Source of the DNA: JANPJV01 sp031425695 | Lineage (GTDB): Bacteria > Pseudomonadota > Gammaproteobacteria > Xanthomonadales > SZUA-5 | Assembly (NCBI GenBank): GCA_031425695.1 | Contig: JANPJV010000159.1 | Location: 1-19,975 of the forward strand | Direction of reading: 5' to 3' | DNA length: 19,975 nucleotides | Shown here: positions 1 through 6,602 of the stretch, piece by piece | Layout of the letters: each line of letters starts with the position of its first letter | Position numbering within the stretch: position 1 is the first letter of the stretch | Translations under genes and position numbers: made by a program | Notes under the pieces: model-generated | What the model was told of the DNA's origin: nothing | The model's database searches: none | What the model saw: the letters and a program-made list of their open reading frames with translations, nothing else

Positions 1-3
1 CAA

Positions 4-24
4 TCGCGGCCATGGCCGCTTCCT
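4..24. repeat. REP-like palindrome, copy 1
   Basis: The core TCGCGGCCATGGCCGCT is a near-perfect palindrome followed by TCCT. The same core followed by TCCCAC recurs at 5931-5952 and 18265-18286, always between genes. Such short intergenic palindromes (REP elements) are common in Xanthomonad and Pseudomonas genomes. This copy sits about 20 bases upstream of the first gene. Confidence 0.6.
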
Positions 25-46
25 AAGAAGCCGTCGGGGACACGCC

Positions 47-628
47 ATGAAAATCGAACTTTCAGCGTTGTTGGCAATCGCCTTGCCGATTGCGGTTTCG
101 GCGCAGGGATTGAATGACCCTTCCGGACTCAAGGGCGGGAATCCGATTTTCGTCAACGGATTCGAGGCGCTTGGCCCCGGTGCGTGTGTACCGGCATTTC
201 CCAATGGCTACAGCGAAACCTGGATGGGGACGTTCGGCAGCGCGTGGCCGAGCTACAACGGCGTGCTGATCCTGTATCCGCCATTCGATGGCACGTTCTC
301 TTTAGGGTTCATTCCGCCAGCGATTTCCGGACAATATGGAACCATCCTCACTGCAGATTTTCCCGGGGATGGCGAAGGGGTGGCGCAGCTTTCGATATCG
401 AGTACGCCCGGGTGTTTTGATCCGACTCAGCTGTCGCCGAATTGCGTCTCGACGGTCGAACGGACGCCGGAACTGGATTGGAGCTACTCGGGGATTCCAG
501 GGCGCTGCCTGCTCACGCCTGGGCAGACGTATTTCGTCAACTTGACCTTCGGCGGTGTGCCGAGCATCGGGATGCCGGGGTGCCCGTTGGGCGGGTGTGC
601 GACTGAGTTGAGGAATGTGCGGAGATGA
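47..628 (+). CDS. small secreted protein of unknown function, paralogue of the next gene
   Basis: The 193-residue product begins with a typical Sec signal peptide (MKIELSALLAIALPIAVSA, likely cleaved before QG near residue 19), so it should be exported. The function is not recognised. The mature part carries IFVNGFE near its N-terminus, then W-x-GTFG-x-x-WPSYNG, ADFPGDGEGV, PGCFDP, LDW, a proline-glycine turn and a C-terminal NLTFGG...LRNV. Six cysteines outside the signal peptide suggest disulfides. The same blocks occur in the same order in the product of 977-1627, so the two genes are paralogues. The ATG is preceded by GGGGA at 37-41, which supports this start. It may be a beta-rich exported or surface domain, but nothing catalytic is visible. 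Confidence 0.8.
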   Translation: MKIELSALLAIALPIAVSAQGLNDPSGLKGGNPIFVNGFEALGPGACVPAFPNGYSETWMGTFGSAWPSYNGVLILYPPFDGTFSLGFIPPAISGQYGTILTADFPGDGEGVAQLSISSTPGCFDPTQLSPNCVSTVERTPELDWSYSGIPGRCLLTPGQTYFVNLTFGGVPSIGMPGCPLGGCATELRNVRR

Positions 629-679
629 GTGGGTGCGTGGCTCGTGGTCTGGGCGAGTGGGGTCGATGATCGTAGAGAG

Positions 680-840
680 AGCGTCCGGACAAGGTCCGGA
701 CCCACGCGGAGCGAAGCAAGAGCGTCCGGACAAGGTCCGGACCCACGCAGAGCAAAGCAAGAGCGTCCGGACAAGGTCCGGACCCACGTAGAGCAAAGCA
801 AGAGCGTCCGGACAAGGTCCGGACCCACGTAAAGCACATG
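680..840. repeat. four tandem 41-bp repeats, each with paired palindromic octamers
   Basis: Four units start at 680, 721, 762 and 803. The first three are exactly 41 bp and the last decays after about 38. Each contains GTCCGGACAAGGTCCGGAC, two copies of the self-complementary octamer GTCCGGAC separated by AAG, followed by CCACG and an A/G-rich spacer. Because 41 is not a multiple of three, reading frames shift between units, so the short ORFs here are not genes. Two more copies, inverted relative to each other, occur at 6504-6585. The array fills most of the space between the two paralogous secreted-protein genes. Confidence 0.9.
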
Positions 841-929
841 GTGGCGATGTGATCGAGTCTTGTGCGGCGTTGCGAGTTGAGGAGCACCAAGCCAGCCGGC
901 GCGGTACTGCAGGTGCGGTGCTAGGATCT

Positions 930-959
930 TTGGTACTGCGGGGGCGCGGTCGTTATTAC
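930..959 (+). promoter_or_regulatory. possible sigma70-type promoter of the 977 gene
   Basis: TTGGTA at 930-935 and TATTAC at 954-959 each match the -35 and -10 consensus at four of six positions and are 18 bp apart. The predicted transcript would start about 11 bases before the ATG at 977, leaving only a very short leader. The assignment is therefore weak. Confidence 0.2.
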
Positions 960-976
960 ACTCAAAAGGAAGACCT

Positions 977-1627
977 ATGAACATTTCTAAGACTGCCCAC
1001 GCCGCATCGGCTGCTCGACTGTCGCGTTCGGTTCTGGTGATCACGCTGGCGGGTGCGCTGAGCGTGCCGCTGCAGAGCGCGGCGCAGCGGGTTGGCGGCT
1101 TCAACAACGGTGTTCGCGATGGCTCGGCTGACTCGATCAAGGGTGAGCCGGAGCAGGTATTCCGTTCTGGCTTCCAGTCGTGCACACCCGTGTTTGCGAC
1201 CGGGTCGATTGGCGAGTGGGATGGGACGTTCGGGATGTCCTGGCCGGCTTACAACAACGCGCTGCGCATCTTCAGCACCGCCAACCAGTACGTTGCGCTG
1301 CGCTTCAATGCGGCGCAGAACGCGACTCAGTCAGGTCGCGTGCTGACGACGGAATTCCCTGGCGGCGGCAGTGGCGTGGGCGTGATTTCTATCTCGCGCG
1401 AGCCGGGTTGTTTCGACCCGGCGTTTCTCGGGGAGAATTGCCTGGGACCGATCCAATCGGGCCCAACCCTGGACTGGACCAACGACTTCTCGTTGCCGGG
1501 GTGCAGGCTGGAACCCGGCCGGTCGTACTACCTCAACGTGACATTCGGCGGCACGGTGCCGGGCAACGGAACTCCGTCGTGCACGTCCGGGAACTGTGGG
1601 GTTGATCTGCGGAACGTGACGCAGTAG
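977..1627 (+). CDS. small secreted protein of unknown function, paralogue of the previous gene
   Basis: The 216-residue product has a long signal peptide: basic residues before the hydrophobic stretch VLVITLAGALSVPL and a likely cleavage at QSAAQ around residue 35. The mature protein repeats the order of blocks seen in 47-628: VFRSGFQSC, W-x-GTFG-x-SWPAYN, TEFPGGGSGV, ISISREPGCFDP, LDW, GCRLEPGRSYYLNVTFGG and a C-terminal LRNV. It differs in a longer signal region and a different linker after cleavage. An AAGGA sequence ending 6 bases before the ATG supports the start. It is probably exported and disulfide-bonded. No enzymatic motif or membrane anchor is visible. The pair looks like an old tandem duplication later separated by the 41-bp repeat array. 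Confidence 0.85.
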   Translation: MNISKTAHAASAARLSRSVLVITLAGALSVPLQSAAQRVGGFNNGVRDGSADSIKGEPEQVFRSGFQSCTPVFATGSIGEWDGTFGMSWPAYNNALRIFSTANQYVALRFNAAQNATQSGRVLTTEFPGGGSGVGVISISREPGCFDPAFLGENCLGPIQSGPTLDWTNDFSLPGCRLEPGRSYYLNVTFGGTVPGNGTPSCTSGNCGVDLRNVTQ

Positions 1628-1667
1628 GGCGAGGTGCCGCGAGCTCTGCCTGGCGAGTGGCTTTGGT

Positions 1668-1688
1668 GGGTCTGCGCTGCGCGGACCC
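1668..1688. terminator. 3' hairpin, repeated family copy 1
   Basis: GGGTCTGCGC and GCGCGGACCC are complementary with one T-G wobble and are separated by a single base, giving a strong hairpin about 40 bases after the stop at 1627. No run of T follows, so intrinsic termination is uncertain. A near-identical hairpin lies at 5744-5766, also just after a gene. Confidence 0.4.
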
Positions 1689-1911
1689 GCCGTAAGCCGG
1701 GCCATCGGGGATGTGGCTCACTGATCGGGATTCGGCGGATTGCGAGTGGACACCAGGCCCGCTGGGTTGCGGGACAGACCTCGGGAATATTCAAGAGTAA
1801 GCCGCCTGCACGAACCGGCTCGGGTCCTTTGGATGGGATCCGCGTTCCGCTCACGCGGCTTGTAGATCGTGGCGCGCAAGCTCCGGCATCGAACTCGACT
1901 GGAGCGATCCC

Positions 1912-2262
1912 ATGATCCGTGGCATGCATGCGATGTTCTACTCGCGCGAAGCGGATGCGCTGCGCGCGTTCTTTCGCGACAAGCTGGATTTTGCCGGGGT
2001 CGACGTCGGTGATGGCTGGCTGATCTTTGACGTCTGCGAAGCCGATCTCGGCGTGCATCCGACCGAGAGCAACGGACTGGCCTCGGGGACTGCGCAGATC
2101 TCGTTCTACTGCGACGACCTGCGGAAGACGGTCGCGGAATTGACCGAGCGTGGCGTCGAGTTTACGCAGGGGATCGAGGACCAGGGCTACGGGCTCGTGA
2201 CGTACTTCAAGGCGCCTGGGGATTTGTCGATCCAGTTGTTTCAGCCGAGGTATGGGAAGTAG
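1912..2262 (+). CDS. VOC (glyoxalase/bleomycin-resistance fold) family protein
   Basis: The product has 116 residues, the usual size of a single-domain VOC protein made of two beta-alpha-beta-beta-beta modules. The first module is MIRGMHAMFYSREADALRAF followed by FRDKLDF, ending in a short strand pair. The second is AQISFYCDDLRKTVAELTERGVEF, ending with YFKAPGDLSIQLFQP. In metal-dependent family members the last strand usually carries a glutamate ligand (IELY). Here the corresponding position appears to be glutamine (IQLF), so a glyoxalase-type metal site may be incomplete. The substrate cannot be predicted. GGAG at 1901-1904 is well spaced for the ATG at 1912, and an internal ATG four codons later is less likely. 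It has no clear operon partner. Confidence 0.85.
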   Translation: MIRGMHAMFYSREADALRAFFRDKLDFAGVDVGDGWLIFDVCEADLGVHPTESNGLASGTAQISFYCDDLRKTVAELTERGVEFTQGIEDQGYGLVTYFKAPGDLSIQLFQPRYGK

Positions 2263-2283
2263 CGCGCGTCGGCTCTGAGGGGC

Positions 2284-2300
2284 CGGGCGCCATGCGCCCG
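2284..2300. terminator. hairpin after the VOC gene
   Basis: CGGGCGC-CAT-GCGCCCG forms a perfect 7-bp GC stem with a 3-base loop, starting 22 bases after the stop at 2262. No T-tract follows. It may act as a 3'-end stabiliser or a Rho-independent-like terminator. Confidence 0.4.
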
Positions 2301-2361
2301 CCGGGGTCGGTTATCGCGGGGGCAATTGCGATCGTGAGGCGCCGGGCTTTTGCGACGTAGG

Positions 2362-2776
2362 GAGCCGCGGCCGCCGGCGCGTCGATTTGGTTCGCTAGGA
2401 TCGAAGCGAATCGCGCGTACGGAACCGCGCTACCTCGGGCGGGAGCCTTTCGCTACGTTGGGAGACGCGGCGCTGGCGCGATCGAGAGCACGCGAAGATC
2501 AGAGTCCTCGCGCGCTCAGTGCCACGCTACATCAGAGCCGCGGCCGCCGGCGCGTCGATTTGGTTCGCTAGGATCGAAGCGAATCGCGCGCACGAAACCG
2601 CGCTACCTCGGGCGGGAGATTTCGCTACGTTGGGTGACGCGGCGCTGGCGCGATCGAAGGCACGCGGAGATCAGGGTCCTCGCGCGCTCAGTGCCACGCT
2701 ACTTCAGAGCCGCGCTGGAGCGATCGAACGTACGCGAAGATCAGAATCCTCGCGCGCTCAGTGCCACGCTACCTCG
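2362..2776. repeat. tandem array of 173-bp repeats (two full units and one deleted unit)
   Basis: Unit 1 is 2362-2534, unit 2 is 2535-2706, and a third unit of about 70 bp (2707-2776) lacks the central portion of roughly 100 bp. Units 1 and 2 are almost identical, differing at scattered positions. Each full unit contains the inverted repeat GTTCGCT...AGCGAAT around AGGATCGA. The unit length is not a multiple of three and the ORFs across it change frame, so I see no gene in 2263-2807. The array separates the VOC gene from the SemiSWEET-like gene that ends at 2808. Confidence 0.9.
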
Positions 2777-2807
2777 TCGACGCAGCGGTGGCAGGAGTGC
2801 CGCACGA

Positions 2808-3071
2808 TTACTTCTTGTCGCGGCGATTGCGCCAGTAGACGTATTCGCCGATCAGCGCGGTGACGATGAGCACGCTGTTGGTGAAGACGAAAATCCAGTT
2901 CTCAATGAGCCAGCTATAGACCGCGAAGCCGATGCTGGCGGTGATCTGGCCGAGGAACAGCCAGGACGAGACGCCCTGGCTGCTGCGGTCGCGCCACTGG
3001 ACGTAGACTTGGCGCGTCAGCGTCGCGATGAGGACCGCTGACGCGGCCCAGCCGAGCCATTCCGGAGACAC
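2808..3071 (-). CDS. SemiSWEET-like / PQ-loop-type small membrane protein
   Basis: The 87-residue product has three predicted membrane helices (about 5-22, 36-55 and 59-78) with a basic tail NRRDKK. This is the size and topology of a bacterial SemiSWEET or single PQ-loop unit, which works as a dimer for small-solute transport. The loop RDRSSQGVSSWLF after helix 1 fits the family pattern (charged, S-x-G-x-S). The Pro-Gln pair of classical members is not present; TLTRQ stands at that place. The start is the GTG at 3071, three bases after the TGA of the ferritin-like gene, so the two are probably co-transcribed and translationally coupled. The transported substrate is unknown. Confidence 0.75.
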   Translation of the reverse strand: MSPEWLGWAASAVLIATLTRQVYVQWRDRSSQGVSSWLFLGQITASIGFAVYSWLIENWIFVFTNSVLIVTALIGEYVYWRNRRDKK

Positions 3072-3074
3072 TTG

Positions 3075-3698
3075 TCAGTTACGACGTTGCTTGAGCATAT
3101 CGTCGCGCGACTGTTCTGCGCGCGAGGCGCCGATGGCGGTTTCAACCTGTTTGACTTCTTCCGGCGGCGGCAATACAGCCGGCATGCCGAGCGACGCAAT
3201 CCACAGCTCGCGGGTCCAACCGGTGGTGTGGTACAGGTGGTGATCCTCGTCGGTCTCGACGGCCTCGAACGCCGCCTTGAGAATGTCGGTTTCCTTGCCG
3301 CTGCCGTTCTTGGCGACGTGTCCGATCAGTTCCCAATTCATGTGGTCCTTGGTCTCGGCGTGCACGACGCACTCGCCCGCAACGAGCTCGGCAGCCTTCG
3401 GATCGCCCGCCGTCTTGGCCATCTGCATGGCCTGGACCAATGACTCACCGATATGGCGACACACCATGCGTCCGGGCGTCTGTTTGTTTGGATCGAGGCC
3501 GAGCTGGTCGAAGACCGAGAGCAGCACGGTGCGGTGCGTCTTGGTCTCTTCCAGATATTCCGTCCATTCCTTTTTCAGGTCTTCATTGACCGCGCAACGG
3601 ATGGCGTTTTCGTAGACCTGGATACCACCCAGCTCAGTTTCGAGCGCCTGATAGAGGAGCTCATTGAGTTGATTGCGGTCGAATGTTTGCTTTGCCAT
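3075..3698 (-). CDS. ferritin-like four-helix protein
   Basis: The 207-residue product is mostly alpha-helical, with acidic and histidine residues spaced as in ferritin-like bundles: ALETELGG (about 18-25), EETKTHRTVL (50-59), ECVVHAETKDHMNWELIG (109-126) and ETDEDHHLYHT (148-158). A di-iron site is plausible, but a canonical ExxH pair is not obvious because the spacing here is ExxxH. The tail (about 170-207) is polar and may be flexible. No signal peptide is seen, so it should be cytoplasmic. The ATG at 3698 has AGGA about 9 bases upstream. It is followed by the SemiSWEET-like gene after a 3-base gap. It could be an iron-storage or stress protein of the broad ferritin-like superfamily, but the exact family is not assigned. 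Confidence 0.75.
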   Translation of the reverse strand: MAKQTFDRNQLNELLYQALETELGGIQVYENAIRCAVNEDLKKEWTEYLEETKTHRTVLLSVFDQLGLDPNKQTPGRMVCRHIGESLVQAMQMAKTAGDPKAAELVAGECVVHAETKDHMNWELIGHVAKNGSGKETDILKAAFEAVETDEDHHLYHTTGWTRELWIASLGMPAVLPPPEEVKQVETAIGASRAEQSRDDMLKQRRN

Positions 3699-3805
3699 GG
3701 GGATGATCCTGGGAGGGTGGAAGCGGGCTGCAATTGTGGATTTGGTGCCGTGGATGAGTGGTCAAGCGCATGGATGAGTGTGGTCACGTGGGGATCACGC
3801 TTTTT

Positions 3806-3930
3806 GCTCCCTTCGCCCATGCTTCAAGGGAGAGGGGCTGGGGGAGAGGGAGTTTTGACTGGCGCGAGTTGGATGCGCAGAGAGCGCCCTCTCCCCTGCC
3901 CCTCTCCCTTGGAGCATGGGAGAGGGGATC
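3806..3930. repeat. large inverted-repeat element, copy A
   Basis: The left arm 3806-3850 and the right arm 3887-3930 are inverted copies built from GGGAGAGGGGC and GGGGGAGAGGG blocks with CCCATGCTT at the outer end. They enclose a loop of about 36 bases. A second element of the same design is at 13271-13378. It is located between the start of the ferritin-like gene and the start of the metallo-beta-lactamase-fold gene. An in-frame ATG at 3916 lies inside the right arm and probably is not the real start of that gene. Confidence 0.85.
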
Positions 3931-3993
3931 CGCACCCCCCGAAACAGCGCGACCGGTGGCACCATCCACGGACCGGATAGTTCGGAGCGCGCT

Positions 3994-5721
3994 GTGTTCG
4001 CCACCCTTGCCTTGGTCACCCAGCTTTGGGCCGTACCCGCGACCGCCGAAATCGATATCAAGGAGCCATGGATTCATGGCGTCGAAGGCGAGGCGGCGCT
4101 GCAGGTGCAGGCGGTGGCGCCGGGGACCTGGATTCTGCGGCAGTCGAAGCGCAGCCATTTCGAGGCGCCGTTCCTCTACCTGCTCGCGGGAAAAGAGCGC
4201 GCGCTGTTGCTGGATTCGGGTGCCGAGCCGGTAGCGGGACAGGAGTTGCCGCTGCGGACGACGGTCGACGGGCTGCTCGCCGACTGGGCGCGCGAGCAGC
4301 AGCTCGAGACACTTCCGCTCACGGTCGCGCACAGCCACGCGCATCTCGATCATCGCTTCGGCGACGGGCAGTTTGCGGATCGCGCGGAAACCATCGTGGT
4401 CGGTCACGAAGCGCCACAGGTTGCAGCCTTTTTCGGACTGAAGACCTGGCCGGATGCGCAGGCGGAATTCGATCTGGGGGACCGCAAGCTGACCGTGATT
4501 GCGATCCCGGGCCACGAGGCGGCACACATCGCGATCTACGACCCGGCGACGCTGAGCCTGCTCAGCGGCGACAGCCTGTATCCCGGACTGCTCACTGTGC
4601 GAGATCGCAGCGCGTATGTCGCGAGCATCGACCGGCTTAAGAAGTTCGCACGGAAAAACGAGATCCGCCAGGTGCTCGGCGCGCACGTCGAGATGAGTTC
4701 GAAGGCGGGTGTGCTCTACCCGCTCGGCAGCACGCTGCAGCCAGCCGAACATGCGCTCGAGCTCGACCCGCGGGTGATTGGCCAGGTGGCTTCGATGGTG
4801 GCCGAGCACGGCGATTTTGTCGGCGAGGTCGCGTCGGACGAGTTTGCGCTGATGCAGGTCCGCGAGGATCCGGAGAAGGATTCGCTTCGCGACGAAAGCG
4901 ACTCGATCCACGGGATGCTCGGCGTCGGCAGCGAGACGATCTACCTGTCGCACCTGCCGATGTTCCATGCGCCGCACAACTACCAGCTGATCTTCGAGGC
5001 CAGCCTGCCGGCGCTCGACGCTGATCATCTGCGGCTGTTGTACGCGCAGGCCAAGGACATCGTCACTGTCGTGCCGACCGAGCGCTGGGTCCTGCCGGAG
5101 GTCATCAAACCCGGCGCGAAGTTCAAGGCCGATATCTACGCGGGCCACTTCGAGCGCGGTGGCACGCGCGTGCGCTCGAACGTGCCGGTCACCGTCGCAC
5201 GGATCGTGCATTTCCGCCGCTTCGAAGCCGCGGCGGCACCTGATCCCACGTTGTGGCTCGCGTTTGGTCGCGGCAATGAGCGCTTTCTCGCACACCGCAT
5301 CGAGGGCGCACCCGATTTCGACCAGATCGTCCAGGTCGAGGCGGGGTTGTCGCCAGCGACGCAGTTGTCATTGAAGACCGCAGGCGCGCTCGCACGCGGA
5401 GTGGATACACCCCATGGAAAGGTGCGGCGGGTGATCTATACCGAGACCGGGGATCTCAAGGACGCGGTGGAGGTGGACGGGCCGGGAGAGGCGGAAGCGG
5501 TGGTGGAGCCGAAGGTGGTGGAGCCGGAGGTAGTGGAGCCGGCGGTGGTGGAGCCGGAGGTGGTAGAGCCGAAGGTGGCGGAGCCGGAGGTAGTGGAGCC
5601 GCCGGCGGTGGTTGAGCTCAAGGCGGTCGGCGAATCCGCGCCAGCGGTAGTCACGGACATGTTGTCGGCGGATGGGGTGGAGCGGGAAAAGGATGTGGTC
5701 GAACAAGCGGAGAGCGAGTAG
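3994..5721 (+). CDS. exported metallo-beta-lactamase-fold protein with extra C-terminal domain and VVEPE repeats
   Basis: From the GTG at 3994 (GGAG six bases upstream) the product has 575 residues. It begins with a hydrophobic leader FATLALVTQLWAVPATA, so it is likely exported. An in-frame ATG at 3916 would add 26 residues but lies in the repeat element with a poorly spaced SD. Residues from about 30 to 245 form a metallo-beta-lactamase domain with HSHAHLDH (H115, H117, D119, H120), IPGHE (H174), SGDS (D193) and GAHVEM (H231), a complete two-metal ligand set. A second domain (about 280-460) starts with HGMLGVGSETIYLSHLPMFH; I do not recognise it by name. The tail contains seven VVEPx pentapeptides and is acidic. 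The substrate is unknown. It may be a periplasmic hydrolase. The leader lacks a basic n-region, so the exact start is uncertain. Confidence 0.75.
   Translation: MFATLALVTQLWAVPATAEIDIKEPWIHGVEGEAALQVQAVAPGTWILRQSKRSHFEAPFLYLLAGKERALLLDSGAEPVAGQELPLRTTVDGLLADWAREQQLETLPLTVAHSHAHLDHRFGDGQFADRAETIVVGHEAPQVAAFFGLKTWPDAQAEFDLGDRKLTVIAIPGHEAAHIAIYDPATLSLLSGDSLYPGLLTVRDRSAYVASIDRLKKFARKNEIRQVLGAHVEMSSKAGVLYPLGSTLQPAEHALELDPRVIGQVASMVAEHGDFVGEVASDEFALMQVREDPEKDSLRDESDSIHGMLGVGSETIYLSHLPMFHAPHNYQLIFEASLPALDADHLRLLYAQAKDIVTVVPTERWVLPEVIKPGAKFKADIYAGHFERGGTRVRSNVPVTVARIVHFRRFEAAAAPDPTLWLAFGRGNERFLAHRIEGAPDFDQIVQVEAGLSPATQLSLKTAGALARGVDTPHGKVRRVIYTETGDLKDAVEVDGPGEAEAVVEPKVVEPEVVEPAVVEPEVVEPKVAEPEVVEPPAVVELKAVGESAPAVVTDMLSADGVEREKDVVEQAESE
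5500..5604 (+). repeat. 15-bp in-frame coding minisatellite (seven VVEPx units)
   Basis: Seven consecutive 15-bp units of the type GTGGTGGAGCCGGAG encode Val-Val/Ala-Glu-Pro followed by Lys, Glu, Ala or Pro. The frame is kept because 15 is a multiple of three, so copy-number change would lengthen or shorten the acidic tail without breaking the protein. Confidence 0.9.
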
Positions 5722-5743
5722 CGCCGTCGCGCTTGCTTGTGGT

Positions 5744-5766
5744 GGGTCTGCGCTATGCGCGGACTC
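5744..5766. terminator. 3' hairpin, repeated family copy 2
   Basis: GGGTCTGCGC-TAT-GCGCGGACTC forms a strong stem 22 bases after the stop at 5721. It is nearly the same sequence as the hairpin at 1668-1688. No T-tract follows it, so it may be a 3'-end repeat rather than a true intrinsic terminator. Confidence 0.4.
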
Positions 5767-5930
5767 TTCTGCATCGTTTGTCAGGGCGCAGCCTCGGTTC
5801 GCGCCGGCGGCCGCGTTTCGCTACGTAGCGAGAGCCGGGCGCCTTGCGTTCGTCGATGCCAAGGCGAAAATCGTGGCGGCGTGGACGCATAGGACCCGGC
5901 CTACCAGAGCCGGAGCCAAAGCCAAGAACG

Positions 5931-5952
5931 TCGCGGCCATGGCCGCTCCCAC
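5931..5952. repeat. REP-like palindrome, copy 2
   Basis: This copy has the core TCGCGGCCATGGCCGCT followed by CCCAC, matching the copies at 4-24 and 18265-18286. It lies in the 269-base gap between the convergent metallo-beta-lactamase-fold and GNAT genes. That gap also holds the perfect palindrome CGCTACGTAGCG near 5818 and no gene that I can support. Confidence 0.6.
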
Positions 5953-5990
5953 GAGAGCATCCAAAGCGGCGCGGAGCGCCGCACTCCAAA

Positions 5991-6470
5991 TCAGAGCAAC
6001 AACCCCATGTAGTGGTCGTCGAGGTAGTCGGCGTCTTCGGCGCGCTTGTAGAACTTGCGCAGGGTGCCTTCGATTTCGAAGCCGAGCTTGCGGTAGAGCG
6101 CGAGGGCTTTTTGGTTGTCGCTTTCGACGATGAGCTCGACGCGACGGATGCCGAGCTCGCGGACTTCGGCGATCAGCTCGGTGAGCATCTGCAGCCCGAC
6201 ACCGCTGCGGTGGAAGGCGGGATTGACGGCGAAGGTGCCGAGGTAGGCGACGTGGCTGGAGCGGCCGGCGTGGCGGCTCAGATGGTAGAAACCGGCGACT
6301 GCGTTTTCCAGTTCATAGACGTAGAAGGACCGGCGATTGCACAGGTCCTCGTAGATCGGTTCGAAGTCATCAAGTGACTTGGCCTCGTGGCCGAGGAACG
6401 GGATGACCGTCGGATGCATGTAGATGGCATGCACGGATCGGAGGTCGGCGGGGGTAGCGAGGCGTTTCAT
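5991..6470 (-). CDS. GNAT family N-acetyltransferase
   Basis: The 159-residue product is a full-length single-domain GNAT protein that should transfer an acetyl group from acetyl-CoA to an amine. Motif A is clear: VAYLGTFAVNPAFHRSGVGLQML (about 74-96), with the pyrophosphate-binding R-S-G-V-G loop. Motif B follows as VELIVESDNQKALALYRKLGFEIEGTLRKFYKR. The LYRKLGF segment and the tail DYLDDHYMGLLL resemble the RimI/RimJ-type and small-molecule GNATs in general architecture. The substrate cannot be told. The ATG at 6470 starts MKRLATPADL. The upstream gene on the same strand ends at 6603 and the gap contains an inverted pair of the 41-bp-type repeat, so co-transcription is uncertain. Confidence 0.88.
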   Translation of the reverse strand: MKRLATPADLRSVHAIYMHPTVIPFLGHEAKSLDDFEPIYEDLCNRRSFYVYELENAVAGFYHLSRHAGRSSHVAYLGTFAVNPAFHRSGVGLQMLTELIAEVRELGIRRVELIVESDNQKALALYRKLGFEIEGTLRKFYKRAEDADYLDDHYMGLLL

Positions 6471-6503
6471 GCTGGGGATGATGGCGCATTGGAGGGCGGC
6501 GCT

Positions 6504-6585
6504 GTGCGTGGGTTCGGACCTTGTCCGAACGCTTTTCCACCAGAATTGGCAAAGAGCGTCCGGACAAGGTCCGGACCCACGCGCA
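6504..6585. repeat. inverted pair of the GTCCGGAC repeat (hairpin, possible terminator)
   Basis: The left arm (6504-6534) and right arm (6551-6585) are inverted copies of the 41-bp-type repeat at 680-840. The right arm has GTCCGGACAAGGTCCGGAC and the left arm has the variant GTTCGGACCTTGTCCGAAC. They can pair over about 30 bases with a 16-base loop. The structure lies immediately beyond the 3' end of the secreted beta-helix gene (stop at 6603) and upstream of the GNAT gene. It could end or stabilise that transcript. Confidence 0.75.
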
Positions 6586-6602
6586 CTGCACCCCGTAGAC
6601 GT

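Noticed and set aside
680..840. CRISPR array
   Set aside because: The units are directly adjacent and nearly identical throughout, with no unique spacers, and no cas genes are present.
629..890. Overlapping ORFs on both strands rich in RTRSGPT / GPDLVRTL repeats
   Set aside because: They are translations of the 41-bp tandem repeat; the period is not a multiple of three and no start signal or domain exists.
2350..3041. Plus-strand ORFs across the 173-bp repeats
   Set aside because: Composition is arginine/alanine low complexity, the frame shifts between repeat units, and part of it is antisense to the SemiSWEET-like gene.
3806..3930. Insertion sequence with terminal inverted repeats
   Set aside because: Only about 36 bases lie between the arms, no transposase is present, and no target-site duplication was seen.
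3784..5295. Long minus-strand ORF (503 codons) opposite the metallo-beta-lactamase-fold gene
   Set aside because: It is a GC-rich antisense shadow; the plus strand holds metal-binding motifs and a leader, while the minus product has no recognisable domain.
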